A DNA stretch of 64,000 nucleotides from Tissierellaceae bacterium (GTDB lineage Bacteria > Bacillota > Clostridia > Tissierellales > Tissierellaceae): NCBI GenBank assembly GCA_023229175.1, contig JALNZV010000010.1:9312-73311 (forward strand). Direction: 5' to 3'. Positions 11,337 through 20,750 of this stretch are shown here, piece after piece (position 1 is the stretch's first letter; each line of letters begins with the position of its first letter). The notes under the pieces are model-generated. The model saw only the letters and a program-made list of their open reading frames with translations, was not told where the DNA came from and searched no databases. Made by a program: the position numbers and the translations under genes.

Positions 11337-11876
11337 TTCATTCTCGCATGCATCTAGTTTTTCCATTATTCTATCGTAGGTCTCTTTGGAGATTTCAGGA
11401 AGTCCCCCTAGGACCTTTTCTGCCTCTTTAAAGCCTTGATCTATGGCCTTCCTAAGGCTGTCTAGCTTTGATTTGTCTCCTCCTGACAAGGCTATGGCAA
11501 AATCGACTATCCTTTGGCTAACTTTCTCTACGCCTAGTTCTCCTTCGGGGCCTATTAACTCTTGGGCCTCCATGCGAGCTTGCTGGTCCACCTCTATGAT
11601 ATCGCTGTCTTTTAACGTATCAAAGGTCTTGCCTTGGCGTAGCAATAGGTATTCGACTATTCTTCTTAAACTAGAGTAGGTCCTCTCAGAATCCATTTTC
11701 AACCTATCTACGGCAGCTTTGTCATAAATATGGCCTTTGTCTTCGCTTTTTTTGGCCTTTTCGTAGACAGCTGCTGGGGTTTCTTTAACTTCAGATTTTT
11801 CGGGAGCTTTTTTTTCTTGTTCTACCTTTTCCGTTTTAGCCACGGAAACAGTTTTTTGTACACTCTCTACCCTCAT
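11331..11876 (-). CDS. conserved protein of unknown function, 181 aa
   Basis: The N-terminal 70 residues are low-complexity and charged (Lys/Glu/Val/Ala). The C-terminal 110 residues look folded and mostly helical, ending in a region with LSGGDKSKLDSLRKAI and GLPEISKETYDRIMEKLD. No signal peptide or membrane segment is visible. Its C-terminal pattern is like a small domain seen in flagella-associated proteins of unknown function, but I cannot name it with certainty. The start at 11876 is chosen because GAGGTG lies six bases upstream; several in-frame ATGs further out lack a ribosome binding site. It has its own terminator. Confidence 0.7.
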   Translation of the reverse strand: MRVESVQKTVSVAKTEKVEQEKKAPEKSEVKETPAAVYEKAKKSEDKGHIYDKAAVDRLKMDSERTYSSLRRIVEYLLLRQGKTFDTLKDSDIIEVDQQARMEAQELIGPEGELGVEKVSQRIVDFAIALSGGDKSKLDSLRKAIDQGFKEAEKVLGGLPEISKETYDRIMEKLDACENEE

Positions 11877-11947
11877 CCTCATCACCTCTACCATATATAT
11901 CGGCATTTTGTCGAAGAATGTAATGGAAATATATTAAATTATTAAAA

Positions 11948-12796
11948 TTATTCCTTCATATATTTTAAAGTGGCATTTATTTCCCCGCCCATTATAATTA
12001 TGATACTGCTCATATACAGCCATATTAATAGGACTATGACCCCCCCAAGGCTCCCATAGGTTTTTCCATAGGAGGCAAAGTTATTTACATAGTAGGAGAA
12101 AAGAGTAGATGTGATTATCCAGCCCAGAGATGTGAATACTGCCCCTGGCATGGCGTGTTTATATTGGATTTTGCTGCCATTTCCAATGGAAGGGGAGTAC
12201 CTGTATAACAGGGCAAATATAAATACCATAAAGGAAAGGGATATGACAACCCTAAGAAACCTCCAAAATACTATGAACTTTTGAGTTATCCCAAGGAATT
12301 CAAATAGTCTATTGCCTAGGACCTCTCCAAATACCAAGGTGAGAAGTACAATGGTGAGCAAAGCCAGTAATGCCAAGGTAAATAGGATTGCCAAAGCTCT
12401 TAGCTGAAAATAGGTCCTAGATTCATCTACGTCGTAGGCCTTGTTCAAGACGCGGATTAAGGACATAATCCCCTTGGAGGCAGCCCAAATACCTGTAATG
12501 GCGCCTAAAGACAGCAAGGTTTCGCTGCTCTTGTTTATGGTCTCTACCATTAAATTAGACACTATTCTTTGGGTGTCAGTAGGCATTAGGACGATAATGC
12601 TATGTAATACATCCTCCCTAGCAATGGGGGTATAGCTAAGTATATTTAGTAAAAATATCATAAAGGGAAAAATAGAAAGTATTAAATAATAGGATAGCTG
12701 TGCACCTATGGCTGTTACGTTGTCCTCTCTCACTCTTGCTATGAATTGTTTTAGAAATCTTGCATACTTGTTGTTATACTTGTCTAACCAAATCAC
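11948..12796 (-). CDS. YihY/UPF0761 family inner-membrane protein
   Basis: This is a 282-residue polytopic membrane protein with about six hydrophobic helices, including LSYYLILSIFPFMIFLLNIL near residue 35. The family hallmark is the stretch with GAQLSYYLILSIFPF and the C-terminal GGVIVLLIWLYMSSII. The family was once called ribonuclease BN in error; its true activity is unknown, though roles in envelope or lipid transport have been suggested. The start is GTG at 12796, placed by GGAGGTGAGG. A longer ATG reading at 12835 lacks a site. Confidence 0.88.
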   Translation of the reverse strand: MIWLDKYNNKYARFLKQFIARVREDNVTAIGAQLSYYLILSIFPFMIFLLNILSYTPIAREDVLHSIIVLMPTDTQRIVSNLMVETINKSSETLLSLGAITGIWAASKGIMSLIRVLNKAYDVDESRTYFQLRALAILFTLALLALLTIVLLTLVFGEVLGNRLFEFLGITQKFIVFWRFLRVVISLSFMVFIFALLYRYSPSIGNGSKIQYKHAMPGAVFTSLGWIITSTLFSYYVNNFASYGKTYGSLGGVIVLLIWLYMSSIIIIMGGEINATLKYMKE

Positions 12797-12967
12797 TGCC
12801 CTCACCTCCATTAAGATGTATTCATATTTTACCACAGATATGTATTGATATGAGAGTTAAATATTCGATTTGTGTAAAAACAAATATAATGTTCTCGGTT
12901 TCGTCCCATAAAGTTCTACGCCTCATTCCAATACAAAATCCTACAGCACCGATAAGATGTTTTGATT

Positions 12968-12994
12968 ATAGAAAAACTGGTCAAAGACCAGTTT
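12968..12994 (-). terminator. intrinsic terminator of the S9 peptidase gene
   Basis: AAACTGGTC / GACCAGTTT (12974-12994) forms a perfect nine-base-pair stem with a three-base loop, directly after the stop codon of the minus-strand peptidase gene. A TTTTTCT tract follows on that strand. Confidence 0.8.
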
Positions 12995-14989
12995 CTATTT
13001 CAAAAATTTATTAAACCAATTGGTGATTTCCCGCAGCCTTCTAATTCTATGCTTTGGCTTACCAGAGCGGCTGAGCTCGTGATTTTCCCCTCTAAACATT
13101 ACAAGCCTTGCTTCCACGCCGTGATATTTCAGAGAAGTAAACATTTGGATGCCCTCAGGCAGCCAACAGCGGTAATCCTCCTCAGAGTGGATAAACAGAG
13201 TAGGGGTAGTTACCTTATCGGCATATTTCATAGGGGAGTGGAACCAAAGTTTTTCCACATCTGACCAGGGAGTTGCTGCCCCTTGATCTTCAACAAAGTA
13301 ATATCCTATATCCGTAGTTCCAAACTTGGAAATCCAATTGGAAATAGACCTTTGAGATGCTGCGGCCTTAAACCTATTGGTATGACCAATTATCCAATTT
13401 GTCATAAAACCTCCATAGGAGCCTCCAGTGACGCCAATTTTATCCTTATCAATAAAGGAATATCTTTCCAATACTAAGTCCGTAAATTTCATTAGATCCT
13501 CGTAGTCTATGGTGCCGTATTTGCCCCTGATATCTGCAAATTCATCGCCTTTACCGTCGCTTCCCCTTGGATTGCAAAAGAACACTACATAGCCTTCATT
13601 GGCCCAATACTGCATTTCGTGATAAAATATTTCTCCATAGGCAGTTTTAGGACCGCCGTGAACATCCAATATACCTGGATATTTTTTACCTTCTTCAAAA
13701 TCCACAGGTTTCATAACCCAACCGTCTATGGTTACGTTATCTATTTCAAAACTAAGGTACTCAGGCTTTGAGGTTTTCTTTTCTTCCACTAGCCATTCAT
13801 TGAAATGAGTTAATTGGGATTCCCCTTGTTCCAAGGAATATAACTCTTGAAGCTTTAATCCCCTTAAACCTATAAAGTTTATCTTGCCATTTAGGACGTC
13901 AAAGCCGTCAATGGATCCATTGGATTCAGTCAATTTTTCGATTTTGCCTTTTTTGTCGATTCTATTTATATGGGAGTTATAGCCCTCTGTCGTAGTGAAA
14001 TATAGGTAATTTTCGTCGACAACCATAGATCTGCTAATGCCGAATCTACAATCAGATCCCACAGAATTCCAGAGGCCAAAATCAAAGTCGTCATCTGATA
14101 TTTTTTGTACATTGGTGCCATCTAAATCCATTGTGAAAAAATGGGGATTTTCGTTGATACCATAGGATTTCATATCGTTGCCTGCAAATATAATTTTGTC
14201 ACCTAAAAAGTCTCCATAGGAGTAGCTAAATACTTCTTCATGTGTAAGCCTATCTAATTTATTCTCTCCTATATGATATATATGGAGATCGGATTTTAAT
14301 TGCATCTTGTCTGTAAAGGAGCTTGCCACTACGATTACCATGGATTTATTGGAATTTAACTTTGCACTTGCTACATCTGTAAACTCATCTGTAATAGGAG
14401 TAAGCTTTTTTTCGCTTATATTGTACATATATAGTCTATTTCTTTTTTTATTTGTAAAGCCCACGCCGTTAAACCAAAAAGGTATCTCGTCGAGAACTTC
14501 GTAGTCCTTTTCCTCCTCCAGCTCTTTAAGGGCCTTTTCTTTTTCCTCACCGGACAGTCCATCTAAATTGGGCTTGTTTAGGTTAAAAGCAGCAGTTATC
14601 AGCAAATTATCGTCGTTTATATACATTAGGGAGCTGACATTGATAGGTATTTCAAAGGACTTATTTGCCTCACCGCCGTCTATATTTATTTCATAATATG
14701 CGGTAAATTCCTCCTTTTTCCCTTTTCTTTTTTTGTCTTTTTCATCCCTTAGGGCAGGAAATATAATTGTATTTTCGTCTTTCCACATAAAGGACATTTC
14801 TTCATCCAAGGATGTCAGTTTCATGGTTTCTTTTTTTTCATGGTCGTAAACATAGATGTTCGATAGATACTTATTCTCTTCTAAGTCCATTTGATGAAGT
14901 ACAAAACCCGTGTTTTTACCATCTGGTGAAAATCTAATACCTGATAAAAATTTGTATCTAGTAAAATCGTCCAACTTTAAGTAATCCAA
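12995..14989 (-). CDS. S9 family serine peptidase (acylaminoacyl-peptidase type)
   Basis: This is a 664-residue cytoplasmic alpha/beta-hydrolase peptidase. The N-terminal 400 residues form a beta-propeller-like region (repeats such as NIYVYDHEKKE and DLHIYHIGENK), and the C-terminal 250 residues form the catalytic domain. The Ser nucleophile is in GVTGGSYGGF, the Asp in HSEEDYRC and the His in RGENHELSRSG. It probably trims small peptides, fitting amino-acid fermentation. The start is TTG at 14989 after GGGGGGAG. No signal peptide is visible. The gene of unknown function at 15052-16791 ends 62 bp upstream, with no terminator between. Confidence 0.93.
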   Translation of the reverse strand: MDYLKLDDFTRYKFLSGIRFSPDGKNTGFVLHQMDLEENKYLSNIYVYDHEKKETMKLTSLDEEMSFMWKDENTIIFPALRDEKDKKRKGKKEEFTAYYEINIDGGEANKSFEIPINVSSLMYINDDNLLITAAFNLNKPNLDGLSGEEKEKALKELEEEKDYEVLDEIPFWFNGVGFTNKKRNRLYMYNISEKKLTPITDEFTDVASAKLNSNKSMVIVVASSFTDKMQLKSDLHIYHIGENKLDRLTHEEVFSYSYGDFLGDKIIFAGNDMKSYGINENPHFFTMDLDGTNVQKISDDDFDFGLWNSVGSDCRFGISRSMVVDENYLYFTTTEGYNSHINRIDKKGKIEKLTESNGSIDGFDVLNGKINFIGLRGLKLQELYSLEQGESQLTHFNEWLVEEKKTSKPEYLSFEIDNVTIDGWVMKPVDFEEGKKYPGILDVHGGPKTAYGEIFYHEMQYWANEGYVVFFCNPRGSDGKGDEFADIRGKYGTIDYEDLMKFTDLVLERYSFIDKDKIGVTGGSYGGFMTNWIIGHTNRFKAAASQRSISNWISKFGTTDIGYYFVEDQGAATPWSDVEKLWFHSPMKYADKVTTPTLFIHSEEDYRCWLPEGIQMFTSLKYHGVEARLVMFRGENHELSRSGKPKHRIRRLREITNWFNKFLK

Positions 14990-15051
14990 ATTTCTCCCCC
15001 CATTTTATTTAGTGTATCTAAATATTATTATATACTGATTTTGTAAAAAAT

Positions 15052-16791
15052 CTATGGTTTTCTAGCAACGGCATCGTAAGAACTTTTTCTATAGTCAACT
15101 AATTCAACTATAGTGCCCGGTTCTCTCTCTTCGTCTACGACCTTTAAAAAACTTATCAGGCTTTTTCCCAAGGGAGTGATGATTAGTTCGTAATTTGGAT
15201 ATAGTACGTATTTAATCATCCCTAGAATTTGCAGGTATTCATAATAGTCAAAGAAAAACAAAGGATGTAGTGAAAGTTTTTCTAGCAAGTCTATAATATT
15301 GTATTTGTGGTTTGTTTTCAGACCATGGAGCATATCTATTAAACTACCTTTTAACTTGGCAGAAATAGCTGCCTTTTTGGGGCTTAGGATTTCCTTAAAG
15401 AAATCAGGGCTCCATATATATTGAAAAAATAGGCTGAATTTGTCCTCGTCCTTAAGCCGTAGGAAATTATTTCCCTTCTTTGTAATGGCCAGTAGACCTT
15501 CTTCCATGGAAGTTAAACCTAAATAAAGGGAAAACTTGTAAAACAAGTGGATTACCACATAATCTTTTTGTATAGGAACTTTTTTATCCACTATTTGAGA
15601 TAAGGTTAAAAATTCGTTTATTTCCAATAGATTTTTCTTTCTTATGAGCCTCGTCTTATTGGTTAAAACCAAGGGGGAGTCTAAAACATACAATAAAAAC
15701 TTATCAAAATCCATAATTAAGGAAAATGCTTCATCGCTTGAGTCGTCGGATACTATTTCCGATATCCTCCTATCAATGGTGAAAGGAGATTGAACCTCGT
15801 TAAATTTTCTCATATACTTAAACCTTTTTTTACTGACATCTAAAATCTCCATATATTTTTCTTTGTATTCAGAGTTTTTATTGCTTAAAAAACCTAGATA
15901 TGCCTTAAATGTGGAAATATAGGAGTTGATATCCTCTGGAGAAATTAAAAATCCTTCCTTTATGGACTCACGGAAAAATAAATGAAAATCTATTCTGTCC
16001 ATATCGTATAGGGTCAAATCTTCATCTGCTAAATAGTATTCAAAAAACTCCATTAAGTTGGTTAAATGCCTCTTTGCAGAGAGTCTATTGCCTTTTAACT
16101 GCAGAAAATTGTCGAATTCATCCAATTCATCGTATATGGTGGAGATTATATCATCGTCTATTTCCATGGCATCGTAAATGATATCCGTGTAGATTCTATA
16201 CAAATTTATGCTATTGACCTTAAGGTATTTTTTCATAGTTAATTTTGGGTTGTTCTGTCTCTCTCTGTTGAAATCGTAGAGTACGTCCTCTACAAATACA
16301 TCCCGCATTGATGGGGGCAGATAGCTGACATCCCCTATGAATGTTGGATTGCCCAATATCCTGCCAATCCTTGCAAATATAAAGTCGCCTATGGCTAGGG
16401 CACCAGTTAGTTCAGGTTCCCATAGTTCGTATGTTTCGTGGAGAAGAAGGTCCAGGACCTTGATTTTTTCGTCCTCAATAAAGACAACCTCAAAAAGGGA
16501 CACAGTTGACTTACTTTGATCCTTAAGCACTTTTTTTTCCTTGGACGAAAGCTTTACATTGCCCTCTTCTAGAAATTTCTGGATAAAGGTTTTGCCCTCC
16601 TTATCGGCAAAATCCAAACTAAACCAAATATTAAAGGCTATTCTATGTTTATCACCGCCAAAATCAGGGTAATAAAATTCTAAACTATTTAATATATTTT
16701 CGTCATGGGCTCCTTCAGATATATATTTTAACAACTTTTTAGTTGCTGACATTTCGATTTTTCGCACTTCATCATAAGACAAGCTTTCCAT
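15052..16791 (-). CDS. protein of unknown function, 579 aa
   Basis: This is a soluble, mostly helical, highly charged protein without signal peptide, membrane segments or recognisable catalytic motif. A region around residues 235-315 (LTNLMEFFEYYLADEDLTLY to FKAYLGFLSNK) resembles the helical core-binding fold of tyrosine recombinases, but no catalytic domain follows. The C-terminal 150 residues include a possible winged-helix segment (YLQILGMIKYVLYPNYELIITPLG). It is probably co-transcribed with the S9 peptidase. The ATG follows AGGAGG by four bases. I do not recognise the family. Confidence 0.7.
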   Translation of the reverse strand: MESLSYDEVRKIEMSATKKLLKYISEGAHDENILNSLEFYYPDFGGDKHRIAFNIWFSLDFADKEGKTFIQKFLEEGNVKLSSKEKKVLKDQSKSTVSLFEVVFIEDEKIKVLDLLLHETYELWEPELTGALAIGDFIFARIGRILGNPTFIGDVSYLPPSMRDVFVEDVLYDFNRERQNNPKLTMKKYLKVNSINLYRIYTDIIYDAMEIDDDIISTIYDELDEFDNFLQLKGNRLSAKRHLTNLMEFFEYYLADEDLTLYDMDRIDFHLFFRESIKEGFLISPEDINSYISTFKAYLGFLSNKNSEYKEKYMEILDVSKKRFKYMRKFNEVQSPFTIDRRISEIVSDDSSDEAFSLIMDFDKFLLYVLDSPLVLTNKTRLIRKKNLLEINEFLTLSQIVDKKVPIQKDYVVIHLFYKFSLYLGLTSMEEGLLAITKKGNNFLRLKDEDKFSLFFQYIWSPDFFKEILSPKKAAISAKLKGSLIDMLHGLKTNHKYNIIDLLEKLSLHPLFFFDYYEYLQILGMIKYVLYPNYELIITPLGKSLISFLKVVDEEREPGTIVELVDYRKSSYDAVARKP

Positions 16792-16909
16792 AGTACCTCC
16801 TCTTTCACTTATTAGTTTACATTTGTATTATATTATATAGTATTTAGGAACTAATTGCATAAAAATTTAATAAAAACACAGAATTAATAAATTGTTTTCC
16901 TATAATTGT

Positions 16910-16936
16910 TAAAGAATAGTAGCCATAAGCCGATAT
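16910..16936 (+). promoter_or_regulatory. sigma-28 (sigma-D) flagellar promoter
   Basis: TAAA at 16910-16913 and GCCGATAT at 16929-16936, separated by 15 bases, match the sigma-28 consensus. It lies about 35 bp upstream of flaG and predicts late-class flagellar control of flaG-fliD-fliS-flgN. Confidence 0.9.
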
Positions 16937-16970
16937 AATTCATAGAAAGTTATGCAAGGGGGAAGCAAGG

Positions 16971-17351
16971 ATGCTAGTAGAAGGTGTTAATTCTGTTGTC
17001 AGTAAATTTAGTAGTGAAGTAAGGCCAGTTCAGTCAGGGGAGCAAGTAGTTCAAAGGCCAGAAGTGAGAACTCAACAGCAACCTAGACATGGCGAAGAGA
17101 GAAAGATTATTGAGGAAAAGAGAATAACTGAGGAAGATGCCATTAACTTAATTGAAAAGGCCAATAAGGATTTTGTCGTATACGATAGGAGATTTGAATT
17201 TTCCATACACGATGCCACAAGGCAGATAATGGTAAAGATAATCGATGTAAATACAGATGAGGTAATCAGGGAACTTCCGCCGGAGAAGATTCTGGACATG
17301 GTGGCAGCCCTTTGGGAAGTGGCAGGTATCATAGTGGATAGAAAGATATAG
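16971..17351 (+). CDS. flaG: FlaG family flagellar protein
   Basis: This 126-residue protein has a disordered N-terminus rich in Gln/Arg/Glu and a conserved C-terminal domain (about residues 55-126) with FSIHDATRQIMVKIID, VIREIPPEKIL-like RELPPEKILDM and IVDRKI. The FlaG family influences filament length. It is the first gene after the sigma-28 promoter, 10 bp before fliD. Start ATG follows a purine-rich AAGGGGGAAG region. Confidence 0.92.
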   Translation: MLVEGVNSVVSKFSSEVRPVQSGEQVVQRPEVRTQQQPRHGEERKIIEEKRITEEDAINLIEKANKDFVVYDRRFEFSIHDATRQIMVKIIDVNTDEVIRELPPEKILDMVAALWEVAGIIVDRKI

Positions 17352-17361
17352 AGGTGAGAAC

Positions 17362-18918
17362 ATGGGAGATTTGAGAATATCGGGATTGGCTTCAGGCATG
17401 GATACAGACCTAATGGTACAGTCTTTGATGAAAGTAGAGAGATTAAAAGTAGATAGATACGAGCAGGCTAAGCAATTGGCCCTTTGGAAACAAGAGGCAT
17501 ACAACGATATGAATAGGCTATTTGCCAATTTCATATTGAACACGAGGAAAGATATGGGTCTCACAAAGGTGGGAATAACAGGCATAGCCACGGGGATTTC
17601 CTACACTAGATTGGATTACGTGAGAAAGGTATCCGCCACAGACGAATCAAAGGCCGCAGTATCTGCAACCAGTGAGGCAGTCAATGGCAGCTTTACACTG
17701 GATATACAAGAATTGGCTAAGGGCGCCAGTCTAACCAGTGAAAAAGTATCCCAAGGAGATACATTTGGCACATATATGGAACTAGATTTAGGCAATGGCG
17801 GAGAGAAAATTGTAGTATCAAATGAAAATGGCGTCAATATGAAGGATATAGCAAAGGCCATAAATAACGCAAATCAAGGCATATCTGCATCTTTTGAGGT
17901 GGACTCCTATGGGAAAGGCGCATTGATATTGCAGACAGCTGAAACTGGAGAAAATGCAAAAATTAACCTGCAGGTTTCAAATGTCGTGTCAGGAGAAAGA
18001 GATTTAGATTTTATAAATCAATTTGAGAATACTTCTGTACAAGGCAAAGATGCCAAAGTGCTATTTAATGGCGTAGAAATGAATTATAACTCCAACAATA
18101 TAAAATTAAATGGAGTAAATATTCAGCTTAAAGATATTGGCCAAGTAGACATCAAGGTGGAGACCAATGTTGAGGGCATCATGGACAAGATTAAAAAACT
18201 GGTGGACGACTACAACGAGTTGGTGGAAAAGGTCTCAGGTGCAGTAAGCGAAAAGAAATATTCAGGTTATCACCCTCTTTCCATGGAAGAGAAAAATTCA
18301 ATGCACGAGAATGATGTAAAACTATGGGAAGAAAAATCAAGGTCAGGTTTATTAAACAGGGATGAGAGCCTTCAAAGGATGCTTCAAAATATTAGAAATG
18401 ATTTATATAAAACTGTAGAGGGCCTAGGGGGCAAATTCAATCACATAACTCAATTGGGCATAACTACTGAAAAATATGCCAGAGGGGCAACAGGTGGCAA
18501 GCTAGAAATCGATGAGGAAAAGCTAAGAAATGCCATACTAGAGGACCCAGAGGGCGTAATGGAGCTATTGTTCAAAGAAGAAGACAAGGACGTAAAGGAC
18601 TCAAAGGGAATATTTACAGGTGTCTATGACAACATTATAGATGGAATGAAATCTATCATAGATAAATCAGGTCCAGGCCAAGATGCAGATCTATTGAGGA
18701 ATGTAAAATCTAATATACTCATAGATTTTGTCACTAAAAAATCCAGCATATCCGACATAGACAGAGAGGTGTTAAATACCAACAAGAGAATAGACGATTT
18801 AAATGCCGCTCTTCTCAGAAAAGAAAACGCCTATTATGCAAAATTTGCAAATATGGAGCAAATGCTGCAGCAGATGTACAGTCAAAGCAATTGGCTTTCA
18901 CAACAATTAATGAGATAA
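17362..18918 (+). CDS. fliD: flagellar filament cap protein FliD
   Basis: This is the filament-capping protein that guides flagellin assembly at the tip, 518 residues, exported by the flagellar type III apparatus. The N-terminal family signature GLASGMDTDLMVQSLMKVE (about residues 6-24) and the C-terminal coiled-coil end, with the pattern YYAKFANMEQMLQQMYSQ, are both present. The middle is the variable exposed region. It is preceded by a GAGGTG site and followed 16 bp later by fliS, its neighbour in most Firmicutes. Confidence 0.96.
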   Translation: MGDLRISGLASGMDTDLMVQSLMKVERLKVDRYEQAKQLALWKQEAYNDMNRLFANFILNTRKDMGLTKVGITGIATGISYTRLDYVRKVSATDESKAAVSATSEAVNGSFTLDIQELAKGASLTSEKVSQGDTFGTYMELDLGNGGEKIVVSNENGVNMKDIAKAINNANQGISASFEVDSYGKGALILQTAETGENAKINLQVSNVVSGERDLDFINQFENTSVQGKDAKVLFNGVEMNYNSNNIKLNGVNIQLKDIGQVDIKVETNVEGIMDKIKKLVDDYNELVEKVSGAVSEKKYSGYHPLSMEEKNSMHENDVKLWEEKSRSGLLNRDESLQRMLQNIRNDLYKTVEGLGGKFNHITQLGITTEKYARGATGGKLEIDEEKLRNAILEDPEGVMELLFKEEDKDVKDSKGIFTGVYDNIIDGMKSIIDKSGPGQDADLLRNVKSNILIDFVTKKSSISDIDREVLNTNKRIDDLNAALLRKENAYYAKFANMEQMLQQMYSQSNWLSQQLMR

Positions 18919-18934
18919 TTAAGGAGAGAGATTA

Positions 18935-19324
18935 ATGACTTATGAGGCTTTAAACAGATACAAACAAAATTCGGTATTGACTGCGACTCCAGAGGAATTG
19001 ACCCTTATGCTTTACGATGGGGTAATTAAATTTATGAATATAGCTAAGTATCACATGGAAAATAAGGATGTGGAAAAATCTCACTTCTCTTTAGTAAGGG
19101 CACAGGATATAATTTTAGAGCTTAATTATTCTTTAGATATGAACTATGAAGTGTCTAAGGATCTTAGAAGCTTGTATGACTTTATAGAATCGAAATTAGT
19201 AGAAGCTAATATCCATAAAGATCCAAAATCCATAGACGATGCCCTTGAAGTAGTAAACGGCATGAGAGATACATGGAAGGAAATAATGAAGCAAATAAAA
19301 CAAAGAGTATATCAAGCTAAGTAG
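18935..19324 (+). CDS. fliS: flagellin chaperone FliS
   Basis: This 129-residue helical chaperone binds the C-terminus of flagellin and prevents early polymerisation. The N-terminal family pattern is clear: ALNRYKQNSVLTATPEEL then LMLYDGVIKFM. The site AAGGAGAG precedes ATG. It lies between fliD and the FlgN-like gene in one operon. Flagellin itself is not in the window. Confidence 0.96.
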   Translation: MTYEALNRYKQNSVLTATPEELTLMLYDGVIKFMNIAKYHMENKDVEKSHFSLVRAQDIILELNYSLDMNYEVSKDLRSLYDFIESKLVEANIHKDPKSIDDALEVVNGMRDTWKEIMKQIKQRVYQAK

Positions 19325-19332
19325 GTGTTTAT

Positions 19333-19803
19333 GTGACTGAAAACAATATAAATAAAATGATAAAACTGTCTATGGATAAAAAGAACAAGCTAGTGGAGAT
19401 ACTCGATTTTACGAATGTTCAGGAAAAGGCCATTAAAGAAGACAATACTGAGGAATTAAGCAAGATTTTAGTCCAAAAAGATAGGTTGATGAAATCCGTT
19501 GACGACCTGGATAAAGAATTTGTATCTTTATACGAGAGAGTCAAGGCTGAGGAAAATGTGGATAACTTCCGAGATATTGACGTCACCAAATACGAATCCC
19601 TTAAGGGTTTAAAGGACGTAGTGGAGGAAATAAACCGCATATTGGATAAATTAACTCAATTGGACAAGAGAAATATGGAAAATATGAAAGATAGCCTCAA
19701 TAAGACTAAGTCAGATTTAAAGCAGGTAAAGGAAGTGCAAAGAGCCTACAAAGGTTATTCTTACGAGGAATCTGGCAGCATATTAATAGATAAAAAGAAA
19801 TAG
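19333..19803 (+). CDS. FlgN-like flagellar export chaperone
   Basis: This 156-residue, all-helical protein has a length and Lys/Glu/Leu heptad pattern like FlgN, the chaperone of the hook-associated proteins FlgK and FlgL. Its place directly after fliS supports this. Similarity of FlgN-type proteins is weak, so the call rests on context and helical pattern. The start is GTG at 19333; the ATG two bases earlier is in another frame and runs at once into TGA. It ends the flagellar operon. Confidence 0.75.
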   Translation: MTENNINKMIKLSMDKKNKLVEILDFTNVQEKAIKEDNTEELSKILVQKDRLMKSVDDLDKEFVSLYERVKAEENVDNFRDIDVTKYESLKGLKDVVEEINRILDKLTQLDKRNMENMKDSLNKTKSDLKQVKEVQRAYKGYSYEESGSILIDKKK

Positions 19804-19836
19804 GAGGGGGACCTTCTATTTTTTTATGCAGTTATT

Positions 19837-19933
19837 TTATCCACAGAAAAAAATGGATAAACCTTTATTATTTACGGTTTTGCACAGACTTATACACATT
19901 ATCCACAGGCTATTTATGTGGAAATGTGGATTA
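19837..19933 (+). promoter_or_regulatory. DnaA-box cluster upstream of hpf
   Basis: Two perfect DnaA boxes TTATCCACA lie at 19837-19845 and 19899-19907. TTATACACA at 19890-19898 abuts the second one head to tail. On the opposite strand are near matches at 19918-19926 (TGTGGAAAT) and 19925-19933 (TGTGGATTA). No replication gene is adjacent, so this is probably a DnaA-binding regulatory or titration site and not an origin. Confidence 0.75.
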
Positions 19934-20083
19934 CTTTTTTCTAATTGTGTATATAATGTTGATAGTGTTTTAATATCGCCAAAATATTTTATATAGGAAT
20001 ATAATGTTATTCTGACATGTTTTAGGGTAATATATATAACAAATAGTATAAACTCAAAGGTTTATATGAAAGGAGTTGGGTTT

Positions 20084-20617
20084 ATGAAATTAAATTTTAC
20101 AGGAAAGAATATGGAGATAACAAATGCACTAAGGGATGTAACAGAGAAAAAGTTAGGAAAATTAGACAAGTATTTCCAAAGGGACATTGAGGGAAATGTT
20201 ACCTTCAGTTCAGAGAAAAATAGAAAGATAATTGAGGTAACCATAAACCTACCAGGTACAATTATTAGAGCCGAAGAGTCTACAGATGACATGTACGCAT
20301 CCATAGACAGGGCCGTCGACGTATTGGAAAGACAAATAAGGAAGCACAAAACAAAGCTACAGAAGAGATACCAAAACAATGAAACAATTAGATTTGAAAA
20401 CGTATTGCCTCTGCCAAAGGAAGAGGAATATGAAAAGCCAAGATTAGTAAAGAGAAAGAGATTTGGGTTAAAACCAATGTCATCAGAAGAAGCAATACTT
20501 CAAATGGAATTACTTAGACACAACTTTTTTGTATTTTTAGATGCAGATAATGACGGTGTCAGCATTGTCTATAAGAGAAAAGACGGAGATTACGGGCTAA
20601 TAGAGCCAGAGCTTTAA
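20084..20617 (+). CDS. hpf: long-form ribosome hibernation promoting factor
   Basis: This 177-residue protein binds the 30S subunit and dimerises 70S ribosomes in stationary phase. The N-terminal HPF/YfiA domain (about residues 1-100) includes MDIT-type start MKLNFTGKNMEITNALRD. The C-terminal dimerisation domain (about 120-177) has KRFGLKPMSSEEAILQME and ADNDGVSIVYKRKDGDYG. The ATG at 20084 is chosen because AAGGAG lies just upstream; the ATG at 20066 would include that site in coding sequence. The gene follows the DnaA-box cluster and ends in a terminator. Confidence 0.95.
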   Translation: MKLNFTGKNMEITNALRDVTEKKLGKLDKYFQRDIEGNVTFSSEKNRKIIEVTINLPGTIIRAEESTDDMYASIDRAVDVLERQIRKHKTKLQKRYQNNETIRFENVLPLPKEEEYEKPRLVKRKRFGLKPMSSEEAILQMELLRHNFFVFLDADNDGVSIVYKRKDGDYGLIEPEL

Positions 20618-20632
20618 TATATAGCAGATGAG

Positions 20633-20656
20633 AACAGGGCTAAGGCCCTGTTTTTC
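20633..20656 (+). terminator. intrinsic terminator after hpf
   Basis: AACAGGGC / GCCCTGTT stem with a short loop, followed by TTTTTC. Confidence 0.88.
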
Positions 20657-20673
20657 TATGGAATTTTCAGTAG

Positions 20674-20702
20674 TTGAAACTATACATATTAAATGATAAA
20701 AT
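20674..20702 (+). promoter_or_regulatory. sigma-A promoter of secA
   Basis: TTGAAA at 20674-20679 and TAAAAT at 20697-20702 are spaced by 17 bp and lie about 50 bp before secA. Confidence 0.75.
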
Positions 20703-20750
20703 ATTATGATAGCACAATCAAGACATGGAAGTTGAAAGGTGGTTAATTAA

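Noticed and set aside
19837..19933. Chromosomal replication origin
   Set aside because: DnaA boxes are present but no dnaA, dnaN, AT-rich 13-mer array or other origin genes are near.
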